Assembly: GCA_018223035.1 (NCBI GenBank)
Contig: JAAEZD010000008.1
Location: 62,001-126,000 of the forward strand
Direction of reading: 5' to 3'
From: Heliomarina sp018223035
Lineage (GTDB): Bacteria > Pseudomonadota > Alphaproteobacteria > Rhodobacterales > Rhodobacteraceae
DNA: 64,000 nt
Shown in pieces: positions 52,849 to 62,800 of this stretch (positions are counted from its first letter, which is position 1; every line of letters starts with the position of its first letter). The position numbers and the translations under genes were made by a program. The notes below the pieces were generated by a model. It was given only the letters and a program-made list of their open reading frames with translations, searched no databases and was not told where the DNA came from.

Positions 52849-55583
52849 AGGACGCGGTGGATGCCAAGCTGATCGTGAACGGCGTCGAGGCAGGGATCGA
52901 GATCGCGCCGGGTCGTCGCCTGTCGCAGGCGCTCCGCGAGGATCTGGGTCTGCGCGGTACCAAGGTTGGCTGCGATGCGGGAGACTGCGGGGCCTGCACG
53001 GTGCTGATTGACGGCTCGCCCGTCTGCGCCTGCCTAACCCCGGCAGCCCAGGCCGTGGGGCGCGATGTGCGCACGGTGGAATCCTTTGAAAACGGGGTGT
53101 TGGACAATCTTCAGCAATCCTTTCTGCGTCACGGGGCTGCGCAATGCGGCATCTGCACGCCGGGGATGCTGGTTGCGGCGTCGGCGCTGTTGACGCGCAA
53201 GCCGGTGCCGACGCGGACCGAGGTGGAGGACGCGCTGGGCGGGGTGCTTTGCCGTTGCACCGGCTATGCCAAGATCGTCACGGCAGTGATGGAGGCGGGA
53301 CTGGCGCCGGAACCGGCCGAGGCCCCGATGGCCGGGCAGGCTGTTGGTGCGGCCATCGAACGACTCGACGGGGTGCCCAAGGTCGCTGGGCGCGAACAGT
53401 TCGGCGCTGACATGATCCGCGAGGGCATGCTGGCGGTGCGGGCCATTCGCTCGCCCCATGAAAGCGCGGGATTTACGCTGGGCGATACCGCCGCATGGGC
53501 TGCCGAGCAGGGCGTAGAGGTTTTCACTGCCGCCGATATCCCGGGCGAGAACCGGTTCAGCGTGATCCCGGCCTTTCGCGACCAGCCCGCGCTGGCACTG
53601 TCACACGCACGGATGCGCGGCGAAGCCATTGCGCTTGTGGCTGGGGAACCCGAGGTGATCGAAGCGCTGAATCTGGTCGACTTTCCGGTCACCTGGGCGC
53701 CCGAGGTTTCGCTTGGCGATCCGGATCAGGCCGAGGTCGGGGATGCCCCGAGGATGCATGAGGACCGCGAAGGCAATATCCTGATCCGCGGGCTGGTGCA
53801 GCGTGGCGATGCGGAGGAGGCGTTGAAGAGTGCCGCGCATGTTGCTGAATTCGCTATGGAAACCGGATATGTGGAGCATGCCTATATCGAACCCGAATCC
53901 GGTATTGCCTGGATGGAAGACGATGTTCTTGTGATCCGGGCTTGCACGCAGGCCCCTATGATGGACCGCGATGACACGGCGCTTGTGCTTGGTCTGCCGC
54001 CCGAGCGCGTGCGGATCATTCCGGCGGCGGCTGGCGGTGGGTTCGGCTCGAAACTCGACCTGTCCCTGCAGCCGCTGATCGGGCTTGTGACCCTGAAAAC
54101 CGGACGCCCGGCCCGGATGATCTATACCCGACGCGAAAGCATGAGTTCGACCACGAAACGCCATCCGGCGCGGATGCACGCGCGGGCCGGGATTGACGCC
54201 AAGGGCCGGATCGCGGGGTTTGAATTCGACGGGCAGTTCAATACCGGCGCCTATGCAAGCTGGGGGCCGACCGTGGCGGTGCGTGTGCCGGTCCATGCGT
54301 CGGGGCCGTACTTTATGGGCGACTACAGGGCGAGATCGCGCGCGGTTCACACGAACGGGCCAGTCTCCGGCGCCTTTCGCGGTTTTGGCGTACCGCAGGC
54401 GGCGATCCTTCAGGAAACTTTATTCGACGATCTGGCGATCAAGGCGGGGATCGACCGGCTGCAATTTCGTAAACTCAACGCGTTAAAGGATGGTGAACCT
54501 ACCGTCTGCGGGCAGGAATTGTCCGGCGTCGGGATCGCTGATTGTCTCGAGTCGCTGACCCCGCATTGGGATGAGGCTTTGGCCCGTGCTGCCGTCATCA
54601 ATGCCCAGAAGGGGCGCGTGCGGCGGGGCGTCGGTGTGGCCTCGTGCTGGTATGGCTGCGGGAATACGGCGCTGCCGAACCCGTCGACCATCCGGGCAGG
54701 GTTGCGCAGCGATGGGACGCTCTGGCTGCATCAGGGGGCGACGGATATCGGGCAGGGCGCAAATACGGTGATCGCCCAGATTTTCGCCGACGCGCTCGGG
54801 GTGCCGGTGGGGCGGATCGGGCTGATTGGCGGCGATACGGCACTGACGCCGGATTGCGGCAAGACCTCGGCCTCGCGCCAGACATTTATCACCGGCAGGG
54901 CCGCGCAACTGGCGGGCACGGCGCTGCGCGCGCAGCTGCTGGCGATGACCAACATGGGTGAAGGCGCGACACTGACGCTGGAGGAGGGACGTGTCTGCGT
55001 CACCGACGGCACACGGGACACGGCGATTGAGCTGGCAAATTTGCAAGTGCAGCCAGATGGTTATGTGATCTCTGCCGAAGAAAGCTATGACCCGCCGACC
55101 GGGGCGCTCGACGAAAACGGTCAAGGCGCGCCTTATGCGGTTTACGGCTATGGCGCGCAGATTGCCGAGCTGGATGTCGATCTCGAACTGGGCACGGTCA
55201 AGGTGGTCCGCATGGTGGCCGCGCATGATCTGGGGCGGGTCATCAACCCGATGCTGGCCGAGGGGCAGATCGAGGGGGGTATCGCGCAAGGGCTCGGGCT
55301 CGCGCTGATGGAGGAGTACATTCCGGGGCGTACCGAGAACCTGCATGACTACCTGATCCCGACCTTTGGCGACATGCCCGAGATTGAATCCATCCTGATC
55401 GAGAGGCCCGATCCCGAGGGGCCGTTCGGGGCCAAGGGGCTGGGCGAACATGTACTGATCCCCACGGCGCCAGCCATCCTGAACGCGATCCGCCATGCTT
55501 GCGGGGCGCGTCTGGCCCGGGTTCCGGCACTGCCGCATCGGGTGCTTGCGGCGATCCGGGAAAGCGGGGAGATCGGGCGATGA
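52845..55583 (+). CDS. Fused Fe-S and molybdopterin subunit of an XDH-type dehydrogenase
   Basis: 912-aa fusion of what are usually two subunits. The N-terminal [2Fe-2S] domains have C43, C48, C51 and C63, then C101, C104, C136 and C138. The molybdopterin domain (about 165-905) follows, with AAAGGGFGSKLDLSLQPLIG, SGAFRGFG and the catalytic Glu in GPFGAKGLGE (near 868). Such enzymes hydroxylate N-heterocycles (xanthine, nicotinate, isoquinoline types). The FAD subunit is encoded upstream. The fusion is found in part of the family and is not a sequencing artefact, as the reading frame is continuous. Confidence 0.93.
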   Translation: MKDAVDAKLIVNGVEAGIEIAPGRRLSQALREDLGLRGTKVGCDAGDCGACTVLIDGSPVCACLTPAAQAVGRDVRTVESFENGVLDNLQQSFLRHGAAQCGICTPGMLVAASALLTRKPVPTRTEVEDALGGVLCRCTGYAKIVTAVMEAGLAPEPAEAPMAGQAVGAAIERLDGVPKVAGREQFGADMIREGMLAVRAIRSPHESAGFTLGDTAAWAAEQGVEVFTAADIPGENRFSVIPAFRDQPALALSHARMRGEAIALVAGEPEVIEALNLVDFPVTWAPEVSLGDPDQAEVGDAPRMHEDREGNILIRGLVQRGDAEEALKSAAHVAEFAMETGYVEHAYIEPESGIAWMEDDVLVIRACTQAPMMDRDDTALVLGLPPERVRIIPAAAGGGFGSKLDLSLQPLIGLVTLKTGRPARMIYTRRESMSSTTKRHPARMHARAGIDAKGRIAGFEFDGQFNTGAYASWGPTVAVRVPVHASGPYFMGDYRARSRAVHTNGPVSGAFRGFGVPQAAILQETLFDDLAIKAGIDRLQFRKLNALKDGEPTVCGQELSGVGIADCLESLTPHWDEALARAAVINAQKGRVRRGVGVASCWYGCGNTALPNPSTIRAGLRSDGTLWLHQGATDIGQGANTVIAQIFADALGVPVGRIGLIGGDTALTPDCGKTSASRQTFITGRAAQLAGTALRAQLLAMTNMGEGATLTLEEGRVCVTDGTRDTAIELANLQVQPDGYVISAEESYDPPTGALDENGQGAPYAVYGYGAQIAELDVDLELGTVKVVRMVAAHDLGRVINPMLAEGQIEGGIAQGLGLALMEEYIPGRTENLHDYLIPTFGDMPEIESILIERPDPEGPFGAKGLGEHVLIPTAPAILNAIRHACGARLARVPALPHRVLAAIRESGEIGR

Positions 55584-55659
55584 TCGGCGTGGTGAGATTG
55601 TCAGTTCTTAACGCGGCGAACGGTGTGACAATGGCCGTTGGGACAGCGAAAATGGCGGT

Positions 55660-55694
55660 GCACAGGCTGTACACCCCCTGTACACCCCCTGTGC
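55660..55694 (+). repeat. Tandem 11-bp repeat before the reductase gene
   Basis: CTGTACACCCC occurs twice in a row (55667-55677 and 55678-55688) and begins a third time as CTGTGC. The block is also framed by GCACAG (55660) and CTGTGC (55689). The period of 11 matches one DNA turn. It fills the short gap between the XDH gene and the next ORF, so it may bind a regulator or affect the mRNA. Confidence 0.5.
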
Positions 55695-55710
55695 ATCGGA
55701 AGGTATGACA

Positions 55711-57156
55711 ATGGCGGAAAAAGCCTCGGCACGGCCCGAAAAGATCCGCTGCGACGCCTGCCCGGTGATGTGCTACATCGCCGAGGGCAAGCTGGGCGCC
55801 TGCTACCGTTATGCCAATGAAGGCGGCCGCATCATTCGCTGCGATCCGCTGACCGTGCTGGATGCCCGGATCGAGGCGGGCGGTGAAATCCGCCCCTTTC
55901 TGCGGGCCGATTGGGACGGGCGCATCGGCGCGGGCGATCTGGACATCACCGCAATCGGCGCGGGCACCACCTATCCCGATTACAAACCCGCGCCCTTTAT
56001 CGTCAGCCGCGAGGTCGATGGCGCGGATTTCGTGACCGTGGTGACAGAAGCAATTTTCTCCTACTGCGGGGTTAAGGTGAAGATCGACACCGACCGGCAT
56101 CTGGGCGAGGAATGCGCGCCTGTCCGAGCCGGGGGCGAAGTGGTCGGGCATATGACCACGTCCGAATATGGCTCGCAGATGATGAGCCTTGGTGGAGTCG
56201 ATCACCTGACCGGCGGCTCGAAACCCGAAGGGCGGGCGACCTGCGACGCGCTTTTGCGCCTGTGTAACCGCGAGGCGGTTGAGCTGAGCGTCGATGGCGG
56301 GGCCACGGTGGTGGTTCAGGCGGGGCAACCACCGATTGTCGACGGGGTGCCAGAAGCCCGGATGCGGGTCGGCTGCGGCTCGGCCACGATCGGGATGTTT
56401 GCAAGCCAGTGGAAGGGCTTGGTTGACGAAGTTGTCGTGGTTGACGACCATATCACCGGCGTGGTCAGCGAGCATCAGGCGGGCAAGGTCATCGGCTGGC
56501 CCGATACCGGCATTCGCATCAAGGGGCGACGTTCGACCCCCGGGCGCTATTTCCAGGTGGCCGAACCGGGGCTGGGCTGGGGCGGGACCAATATCAACGA
56601 CCCGCTGGAAATCCTGAACCCGTGGCTTGAGAAAAAAGGCGCGCGACCGGGGCTGACCATGCTGATGGTATCCACCACCGGCGAGCATTCGGCCTATTAC
56701 GTGCTGGACGGTGATCTGGTGCCGCAGCCTGCGGAAATGCCTCAAGAACTTCTTCCAAGTGTCGAACTTATCGCGGAAAATTGTGAACCGGCCCTGTGCA
56801 CGGTGATGTTCATGGGCGGGGCTGGGGGATCGCTGCGATCGGGCGTGACGCGTAACCCGGTGCATCTGACCCGCTCGGTTCAGGCGCGGCGCACGAAGGT
56901 TACGGTAGGTGGCGGCGAGGCCTATGTCTGGCCCGGCGGCGGTATCACGATCATGGCCGATGTGCTGGGGCTGCCGGGCAACGCCTTTGGTTCGGTTCCG
57001 ACACCGGCGCTGGTTGCGCCCTTGGAGTTCACCACGAGCCGGGTAGAATTCCGCGCGCTTGGTGGGCATGATGCGTCGGTCCGGTCGGTGGATGATGTGC
57101 TGGAGAGCGGCGGCGAATATGGGTCCTCGGCCCGCGCGGTTGGGCGTAAGCCGTGA
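55711..57156 (+). CDS. 6-hydroxynicotinate reductase-like Fe-S protein
   Basis: 481-aa protein with a cysteine motif near the N-terminus (C14, C17, C21 and C31 in CDACPVMCYIAEGKLGAC), suggesting a [4Fe-4S] cluster. The rest is a large conserved domain found in proteins annotated as 6-hydroxynicotinate reductase. Two starts are possible: ATG at 55705 or 55711; GGAAGG at 55698-55703 favours 55711. It follows the XDH-type genes and precedes UPF0280. In nicotinate fermentation such a reductase acts after ring hydroxylation; whether this organism uses nicotinate is unproven. Confidence 0.75.
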   Translation: MAEKASARPEKIRCDACPVMCYIAEGKLGACYRYANEGGRIIRCDPLTVLDARIEAGGEIRPFLRADWDGRIGAGDLDITAIGAGTTYPDYKPAPFIVSREVDGADFVTVVTEAIFSYCGVKVKIDTDRHLGEECAPVRAGGEVVGHMTTSEYGSQMMSLGGVDHLTGGSKPEGRATCDALLRLCNREAVELSVDGGATVVVQAGQPPIVDGVPEARMRVGCGSATIGMFASQWKGLVDEVVVVDDHITGVVSEHQAGKVIGWPDTGIRIKGRRSTPGRYFQVAEPGLGWGGTNINDPLEILNPWLEKKGARPGLTMLMVSTTGEHSAYYVLDGDLVPQPAEMPQELLPSVELIAENCEPALCTVMFMGGAGGSLRSGVTRNPVHLTRSVQARRTKVTVGGGEAYVWPGGGITIMADVLGLPGNAFGSVPTPALVAPLEFTTSRVEFRALGGHDASVRSVDDVLESGGEYGSSARAVGRKP

Positions 57157-58004
57157 CAGACGGGGCGCAGGCGCGGTTTCTTGCTGACGGGCGGCGGCTG
57201 CATCTGCACCACGGGCCGATTGACCTGATCATCGATGCCAAGGGGCCCGGGCGCGAGGCGGCTCTGAGGGCGGCGGTTGACAGGTTTCAGAATGTTCTGA
57301 GTGAGTTGGCGGGGGAGCTCGATCTGCTTCGCCAGCCGGTCGGGCCGGATTTGAATGGCCCGGTAGCTCGGCGTATGCGGGCGGCAGTTGCGCCTTTTGC
57401 GCCGGTATTCGTGACGCCGATGGCGGCGGTGGCGGGATCGGTCGCGGACGAGATCCTAGGCGTCATGGTGGCGGTTGGTGAGCTGCGCACAGCCTATGTG
57501 AACAATGGCGGCGACGTGGCCTTTTACATCGCGAAGGGCGAAGAAATGGTCGCGCAGATCGCGGATGGTCTGTCGGACCGGGCCGTGTTGCGGGCCGGGG
57601 ATGGGGTGCGCGGGATCGCGACCTCGGGCTGGCGGGGGCGCAGCCAGTCGCTGGGCATTGCCGATAGCGTGACGGTGCTGGCCCCGACGGCGGCGGCGGC
57701 GGATGCGGCGGCCACGCTGATTGCCAATGCGGTCGATCTGCCCGGGCATCCGGTGATAAAGCGGTGCCGGGCAACGGAAATCTCGCCCGACAGTGATCTT
57801 GGCGCGCGGTTGGTGACTGTGGAGGTCGGTCCGCTTGGGCGGAAGGATATCGAACGGGCGCTTGCGGCGGGGCTGGCTTTTGCGCGCGAGGTGGCCGACA
57901 AGGGTTTGATCCGGGCGGCGCGGCTGTCTTTACAAGGCCACGTGCGGATCGCGGGCGAGATGCCCGGGCTGGAAATACAAGAAACGGAGCGGCTGGATGC
58001 CTGA
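57153..58004 (+). CDS. UPF0280 family protein
   Basis: 283-aa protein of UPF0280, distantly ApbE-like, with TPMAAVAGSVADEILGVMV, AYVNNGGDVAFYIAKGE and GIATSGWRGRSQSLGIADSV. ApbE proteins flavinylate target proteins; a similar role for UPF0280 is suspected but not shown. The GTG start overlaps the previous stop (GTGA), and its end overlaps the next gene by 8 bases, so it is a true operon member. Confidence 0.88.
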   Translation: MTDGAQARFLADGRRLHLHHGPIDLIIDAKGPGREAALRAAVDRFQNVLSELAGELDLLRQPVGPDLNGPVARRMRAAVAPFAPVFVTPMAAVAGSVADEILGVMVAVGELRTAYVNNGGDVAFYIAKGEEMVAQIADGLSDRAVLRAGDGVRGIATSGWRGRSQSLGIADSVTVLAPTAAAADAAATLIANAVDLPGHPVIKRCRATEISPDSDLGARLVTVEVGPLGRKDIERALAAGLAFAREVADKGLIRAARLSLQGHVRIAGEMPGLEIQETERLDA

Positions 58005-58578
58005 ATTTACCCTGCGCAAGACGATGATCTTCATCGAGGATATCCATCACGATGGTGGGCCGGTGCCGGATCTGCCGCGCCGCCGGGCGGCGATTGTGGC
58101 GCTGGTCAGGAACCCCTTTGCAGGGGTGTACGAGGCGGATCTGCAATCGGCGATGGAGGATCTGAAGCCGCTGGGGCTGATGATGACCGACCGGCTGATC
58201 GAGGCGATGAGCGGGATCGATGGCATTGACGGCTATGGCAAGGCGGGGCTGGCCGGAGAACGGGGCGAACTGGAACATACCGCGCTTTGGCATGTGCCGG
58301 GCGGCTATGCGATGCGCGAGCGGCTGGGCGAGGCGAAGGCGATTGTGCCGTCCTCGATGAAGATGGGCGGCGTCGGCACGCGGATCGATATTCCGCTGGG
58401 CCATATCAACGCGGCCTATGTGCGCAGCCATTTCGATGGTATGGAGGTCGGTGTGCCGGACGGGCCGCGCGCGGATGAGTTGCTGTTTGCACTGGCGATG
58501 AGCCGTGGGGCACGTATCCATGCACGTATGGGCGGTCTGGCGGTCGAGGACGTCAAAGGCGAGGACGGATTGCGCTAA
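57997..58578 (+). CDS. Amino acid synthesis family protein (DUF1185)
   Basis: 193-aa protein with the family stretches KTMIFIEDIHHDGGP, RRAAIVALVRNPFAGVY, GYGKAGLAGERGELEHTALW and RADELLFALAMSRGARIHAR. It is known as amino acid synthesis protein, but its activity is not clear to me. It ends the XDH operon, 155 bp before the efflux genes. Confidence 0.88.
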   Translation: MPEFTLRKTMIFIEDIHHDGGPVPDLPRRRAAIVALVRNPFAGVYEADLQSAMEDLKPLGLMMTDRLIEAMSGIDGIDGYGKAGLAGERGELEHTALWHVPGGYAMRERLGEAKAIVPSSMKMGGVGTRIDIPLGHINAAYVRSHFDGMEVGVPDGPRADELLFALAMSRGARIHARMGGLAVEDVKGEDGLR

Positions 58579-58733
58579 GCCCTCGTATCCAGCGCGAAAT
58601 TTCGGGCAGCACACAGCAGATAAAGGGGTTGTGTGTTGCTATAATGCATTTTGCAGTGAACAGTCCTTGACGTATATCTGGCGCGTCGCGCGGCGTCGTG
58701 CAGAATTCCTTATGTGACAAAGGCCAAGACCCC

Positions 58734-59894
58734 ATGTCCCTGATCAGACAGATCCTGCTTTCGCTGGTGGTGATGGCTGCTGCCGTCGCGGCATGGATCG
58801 CCTTTGTGCCCTCGGCGGTGCCGGTGCTGGAACGGGCCGGGGTATTCGATCTCTTGGGCATGGAGCCGCCAGCCCCGCCGGAAGAGGAAAGCGAGGGAGG
58901 TTGGGGGCAGGGTCCGTCGCTTGTCGTCGTGACCGAGGTGGTCATGCAACGCCAGAACAGCGACCTGCGCGCGATTGGCGATGGGCGGGCGCTGCGGTCG
59001 GTCACGCTGCGCTCGGAGGTGTCCGGGCGCATCCGTTCGGTGAACATCAGCTCGGGCGATTTCGTCGAAGAGGGTGAGATTGTCATCGAGCTGGAGGATG
59101 ATGCCGAGCAGATCGCGATGTCGCGCGCCCAGCTATTGATGGCGAATGCAGAGCGTGAATACGAGCGGGTGAACACGTTGACGCAGGCGGGCGCGGTGAC
59201 GGCGGTACGGGTGCAGGAGGCGGAGCTTGCCCTTCAAGACGCCGAGCTGGCCCTGCGGCAGGCCGAGTTCGATCTGGGCCAGCGCCAGATCCACGCGCCG
59301 ATTTCGGGCTGGGTCGGGATTGTCGATCTGGAACATGGCGAACGCATCACCGCAGAGGACAGTCTCGCGGTGCTGACCGACCGGTCGCGCATTCTGGTCG
59401 ATTTCCGTCTGCCTGAACGGGTGGTCGATCTGGTTGAACCCGGGCAGCCGTTCTGGGCCGAGCCGCTGGCGCATCGCAATCGTCGGCTTGAAGGTCAGAT
59501 CATTGCTATCGACAACGTGGTTGACCGGGCCTCGCGTACGATGCGGGTGCGGGGTGCGCTGGACAATAGCGATGACAGCCTGCGGGCGGGGATGGCGTTT
59601 TCCGTTTCGATGAGTTTCGAAGGCACGCCGGTGCCGGCGGTGCCGCCGCTGGCTGTGCAATGGTCGGCGAGCGGCGCGTTTGTCTGGGTGGTGCGCGAGG
59701 GCCGCAGCCAGCGGGTGCCGGTGACGATCCTGCAACGTAACGAACAGATGGTGCTTGTCGATGCCGAACTGGAGGCGGGCATGATGGTGATCGTCGAGGG
59801 GGTGCAGACCCTGAGGCCGAATGGCGAAGTCGAAATATCCTCGCAGGTCATGGCGCAGCCGGAAGTTCCGGCGGTCCAGCCGGCAAAGCTGTGA
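58734..59894 (+). CDS. RND efflux periplasmic adaptor
   Basis: 386-aa membrane-fusion protein: one N-terminal helix (LLSLVVMAAAVAAWIAFVPS), a lipoyl-like half (RSEVSGRIRSVNISSGDFV), a coiled-coil hairpin (around 120-175) and beta-barrel domains with HAPISGWVGIVDLEHGERIT. ATG 58734 gives a proper signal anchor. It links the pump to an outer-membrane channel; no TolC gene is in this operon. The next gene starts 1 bp after its stop. Confidence 0.93.
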   Translation: MSLIRQILLSLVVMAAAVAAWIAFVPSAVPVLERAGVFDLLGMEPPAPPEEESEGGWGQGPSLVVVTEVVMQRQNSDLRAIGDGRALRSVTLRSEVSGRIRSVNISSGDFVEEGEIVIELEDDAEQIAMSRAQLLMANAEREYERVNTLTQAGAVTAVRVQEAELALQDAELALRQAEFDLGQRQIHAPISGWVGIVDLEHGERITAEDSLAVLTDRSRILVDFRLPERVVDLVEPGQPFWAEPLAHRNRRLEGQIIAIDNVVDRASRTMRVRGALDNSDDSLRAGMAFSVSMSFEGTPVPAVPPLAVQWSASGAFVWVVREGRSQRVPVTILQRNEQMVLVDAELEAGMMVIVEGVQTLRPNGEVEISSQVMAQPEVPAVQPAKL

Positions 59895-59895
59895 A

Positions 59896-62800
59896 ATGAG
59901 CGTGGGGGGAGACGAAAGATTGGCCGACAGGGACCCGGAGGAAGACCAGCCGAGCCTTGCTGAGCAGGCGGCGTCCGAGGCGGCAAAACCGGGCGGCATC
60001 GCGATTTTCGTGCGCCGTCCTATCCTTGCCTTTGTTCTTAACGCGCTGATCGTGATTGCCGGTCTGGCGGGGCTGTTCGCCGCCGAAATCCGGGAACTGC
60101 CCGACGTGGATCGCCCCGTCATTACCGTGACCACTATGTTCTCGGGCGCCTCGCCGGAAACGGTCGATCAGGAATTGACGGGCCGGATCGAAGGCGCGGT
60201 TGGCCGGGTGTCGGGCGTACGCTCGATTTCGTCGAATTCGCGTTATGGCCGCAGCCGGGTAACGCTGGAATTCGCCGATGACGTGGATCTGGACGTGGCG
60301 GCGACCGATGTGCGCGATGCCATCGGGCGGATCGTAAACGACCTGCCCGACAACGCGGACGATCCGCAGATCGTCAAGGCAGACGCCAACGGCCAGCCGG
60401 TGATGCGGATCGCGGTCACCTCGAACAGCCGCGCGCCGCAGGATCTGACGCTGATCGTGACGGACCGGATCGAGGACGAGCTGATCTCGCTGCCGGGGGT
60501 GGCGGATCTTCAGATCTATGGCGATACGGATGCGATTTTCCGCGTCGATATCGACCAGCTGGAACTGGCAAGCCGGGGCGTGACGCTGGCCGATCTGCGC
60601 CGTGCCCTGTCGGATGTGGCGCTCGACGTGCCTGCGGGAGATCTCAAAGGCGACAGCCAGTCGATCAACGTGCGCACCACCGCGACGGTCATCACGCCCG
60701 AGGCTTTCGAGGCGCTGGAGATCGGCAATGACGTCACGATCGGCGATATTGCCCGCGTGACGCTGGGACCGGCGCCAAACCAGACGATCATGCGCGCGAA
60801 TGGTCAATCCGGCATCGGTATCGGGGTGATCCGGCAGGCGACGTCGAACACGCTTGAAATCTCCGAAGCGGTGCGGGCGCGGGTGGCCGCTTTGAACGAG
60901 ACGCTGCCCGAAGATGTCGATATCTTCGTGACCTCGGATGACGCGATATTCATTCAGGGCGCAATTGACGAGGTGATCAAGACGCTTGGGCTGGCGGTGG
61001 TGATTGTCGTCGCGGTGATCTTCCTGTTCCTGCGCGATTGGCGGGCGACGCTGATCCCGACGGTGACCTTGCCGGTGGCTTTGATCGGGACGGTCGCCGC
61101 ACTCTACCTTGTCGGGTTCTCGGTCAACGTGCTGACGCTTTTGGCGCTGGTGCTCGCGACGGGGATGGTTGTGGATGACGCCATCGTGGTGCTTGAAAAC
61201 ATCGTCCGCCACCGAAGTGCCGGGACCGGACCGCGTGCGGCGGCGGTGATCGGTACGCGGCAGGTGTTCTTTGCGGTCGTGACGACGACGGCGACGCTTG
61301 CGGCGGTGTTTATCCCGCTGTCTTTCCTGCCAGGGCAGGCGGGCGGGTTGTTCCGCGAATTCGGCTTTACACTGGCGATGGCGGTGATGCTGTCCTCGGT
61401 CGTGGCGCTGACGCTGGCGCCGATGATGGCAAGCCGGTTGCTTACCCGGAATTCGGACGGCGAAGGGCGCGGGCCGATGGTCTGGCTTGGCAATCGTCTG
61501 GCGGCGCTTTACGGTCGGCTCTTGCGTGCGGCGCTGGCCGCGCCGATGGTGGTGGTTGTGATCGCGGCGCTTTTCGCGGTTACGGCGATCTTTATGTTCG
61601 GCAGCATTAATCAGGAACTGACCCCGCGCGAGGACCGCGCCGTGGTCCTGATGTCGGTACGCACGCCGGTGGGCGTGTCGCTGGAGTATACCACGTCGAA
61701 AATGCGCGAGATCGAGGATTCGGTCGAGCCTTTGCGCCAGTCCGGCGAGATCACCAATGTATTCGCGATCACCGGCTATGGCGCGGATAATCAGGGTTTC
61801 ATGGTGGCGACCCTTGCGAAATGGGACGAACGCACCCGGCCCCAGCAGGAGATTGCCGACGATATAGACGACGCCATCTCGGAAATCGTCGGGGTGCGTG
61901 TCTTTGTGATCCAGCCGAATTCGCTGGGCATTCGCGGTGCCGGGCGCGGGCTGACATTTGCGCTGACGGGCACGGATTACGCCCAGCTTTCCGAGATCGG
62001 CGAAAGCATGGTGCAGAGCCTGCGCGACGATCCGCGTTTTGGCCGTGTGCAGCTTGGCTATGAAACCACGCAGCCGCAGTTGTTTGTCGAGATCGACCGG
62101 GGGCTGGCCTCGGATCTTGGGATCGACATCAGCGGGCTGGGCGCGGCGCTGCGGGCGATGCTGGACGGCAGCGCGGTGGCAGATGTCTTCCTTGGGGATA
62201 CGAGTTTCGAGGTGCAGATGCTGTCAACCTCGGACCCGATCAACGATCCGGGCGATCTTGAGAATGTCTTTGTGCAGGCGGCGGACGGGCAGATGGTGCC
62301 GATGGCGAGTTTCGTATCGCTGGAAGAACGGGCTGTCGCACCGGAGCTGAACCGTGAAAGCAAGAATCGGTCGGTGGAGATTTCCGCCTCGCTCACACCC
62401 GAGCTGTCTCTTGGGCAGGCGATGACCGAGGTCGAGGAGCTTGGATCCGGGCTGATGTCGCCGGTCAACCGCATCGTGCCGCTGGGCGAGGCGGCGGCGC
62501 TCGAGGAAACCTCCTCGGGGCTGCTGCTGACCTTTGGCTTTGCCATTGCGGTGGTGCTGCTGGTGCTGTCGGCGCAGTTCGAAAGCTTTATCTCTGCCAT
62601 CGTGGTGATGGCGACGGTGCCGTTGGGTCTGGCCTGCGCGATATTCGCGCTGATCTTCGCGGGGCTGAGCCTGAACGTCTATTCGCAGATCGGGCTGGTT
62701 ATGCTGATCGGGATCATGGCCAAGAACGGGATCCTGATCGTGGAATTCGCCAACCAGCTGCGCGATGACGGGGCCGAGCTGTTCGATGCGATTTATGACG

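Noticed and set aside
59848..61212. Long minus-strand reading frame of 454 codons opposite the RND pump gene
   Set aside because: A GC-skew shadow: the plus strand encodes an unmistakable RND pump there, and the minus product is a His/Arg/Gln-rich string without motifs. The same reasoning removes similar frames opposite sufD, luxI, XDH, kinase and GTPase genes.
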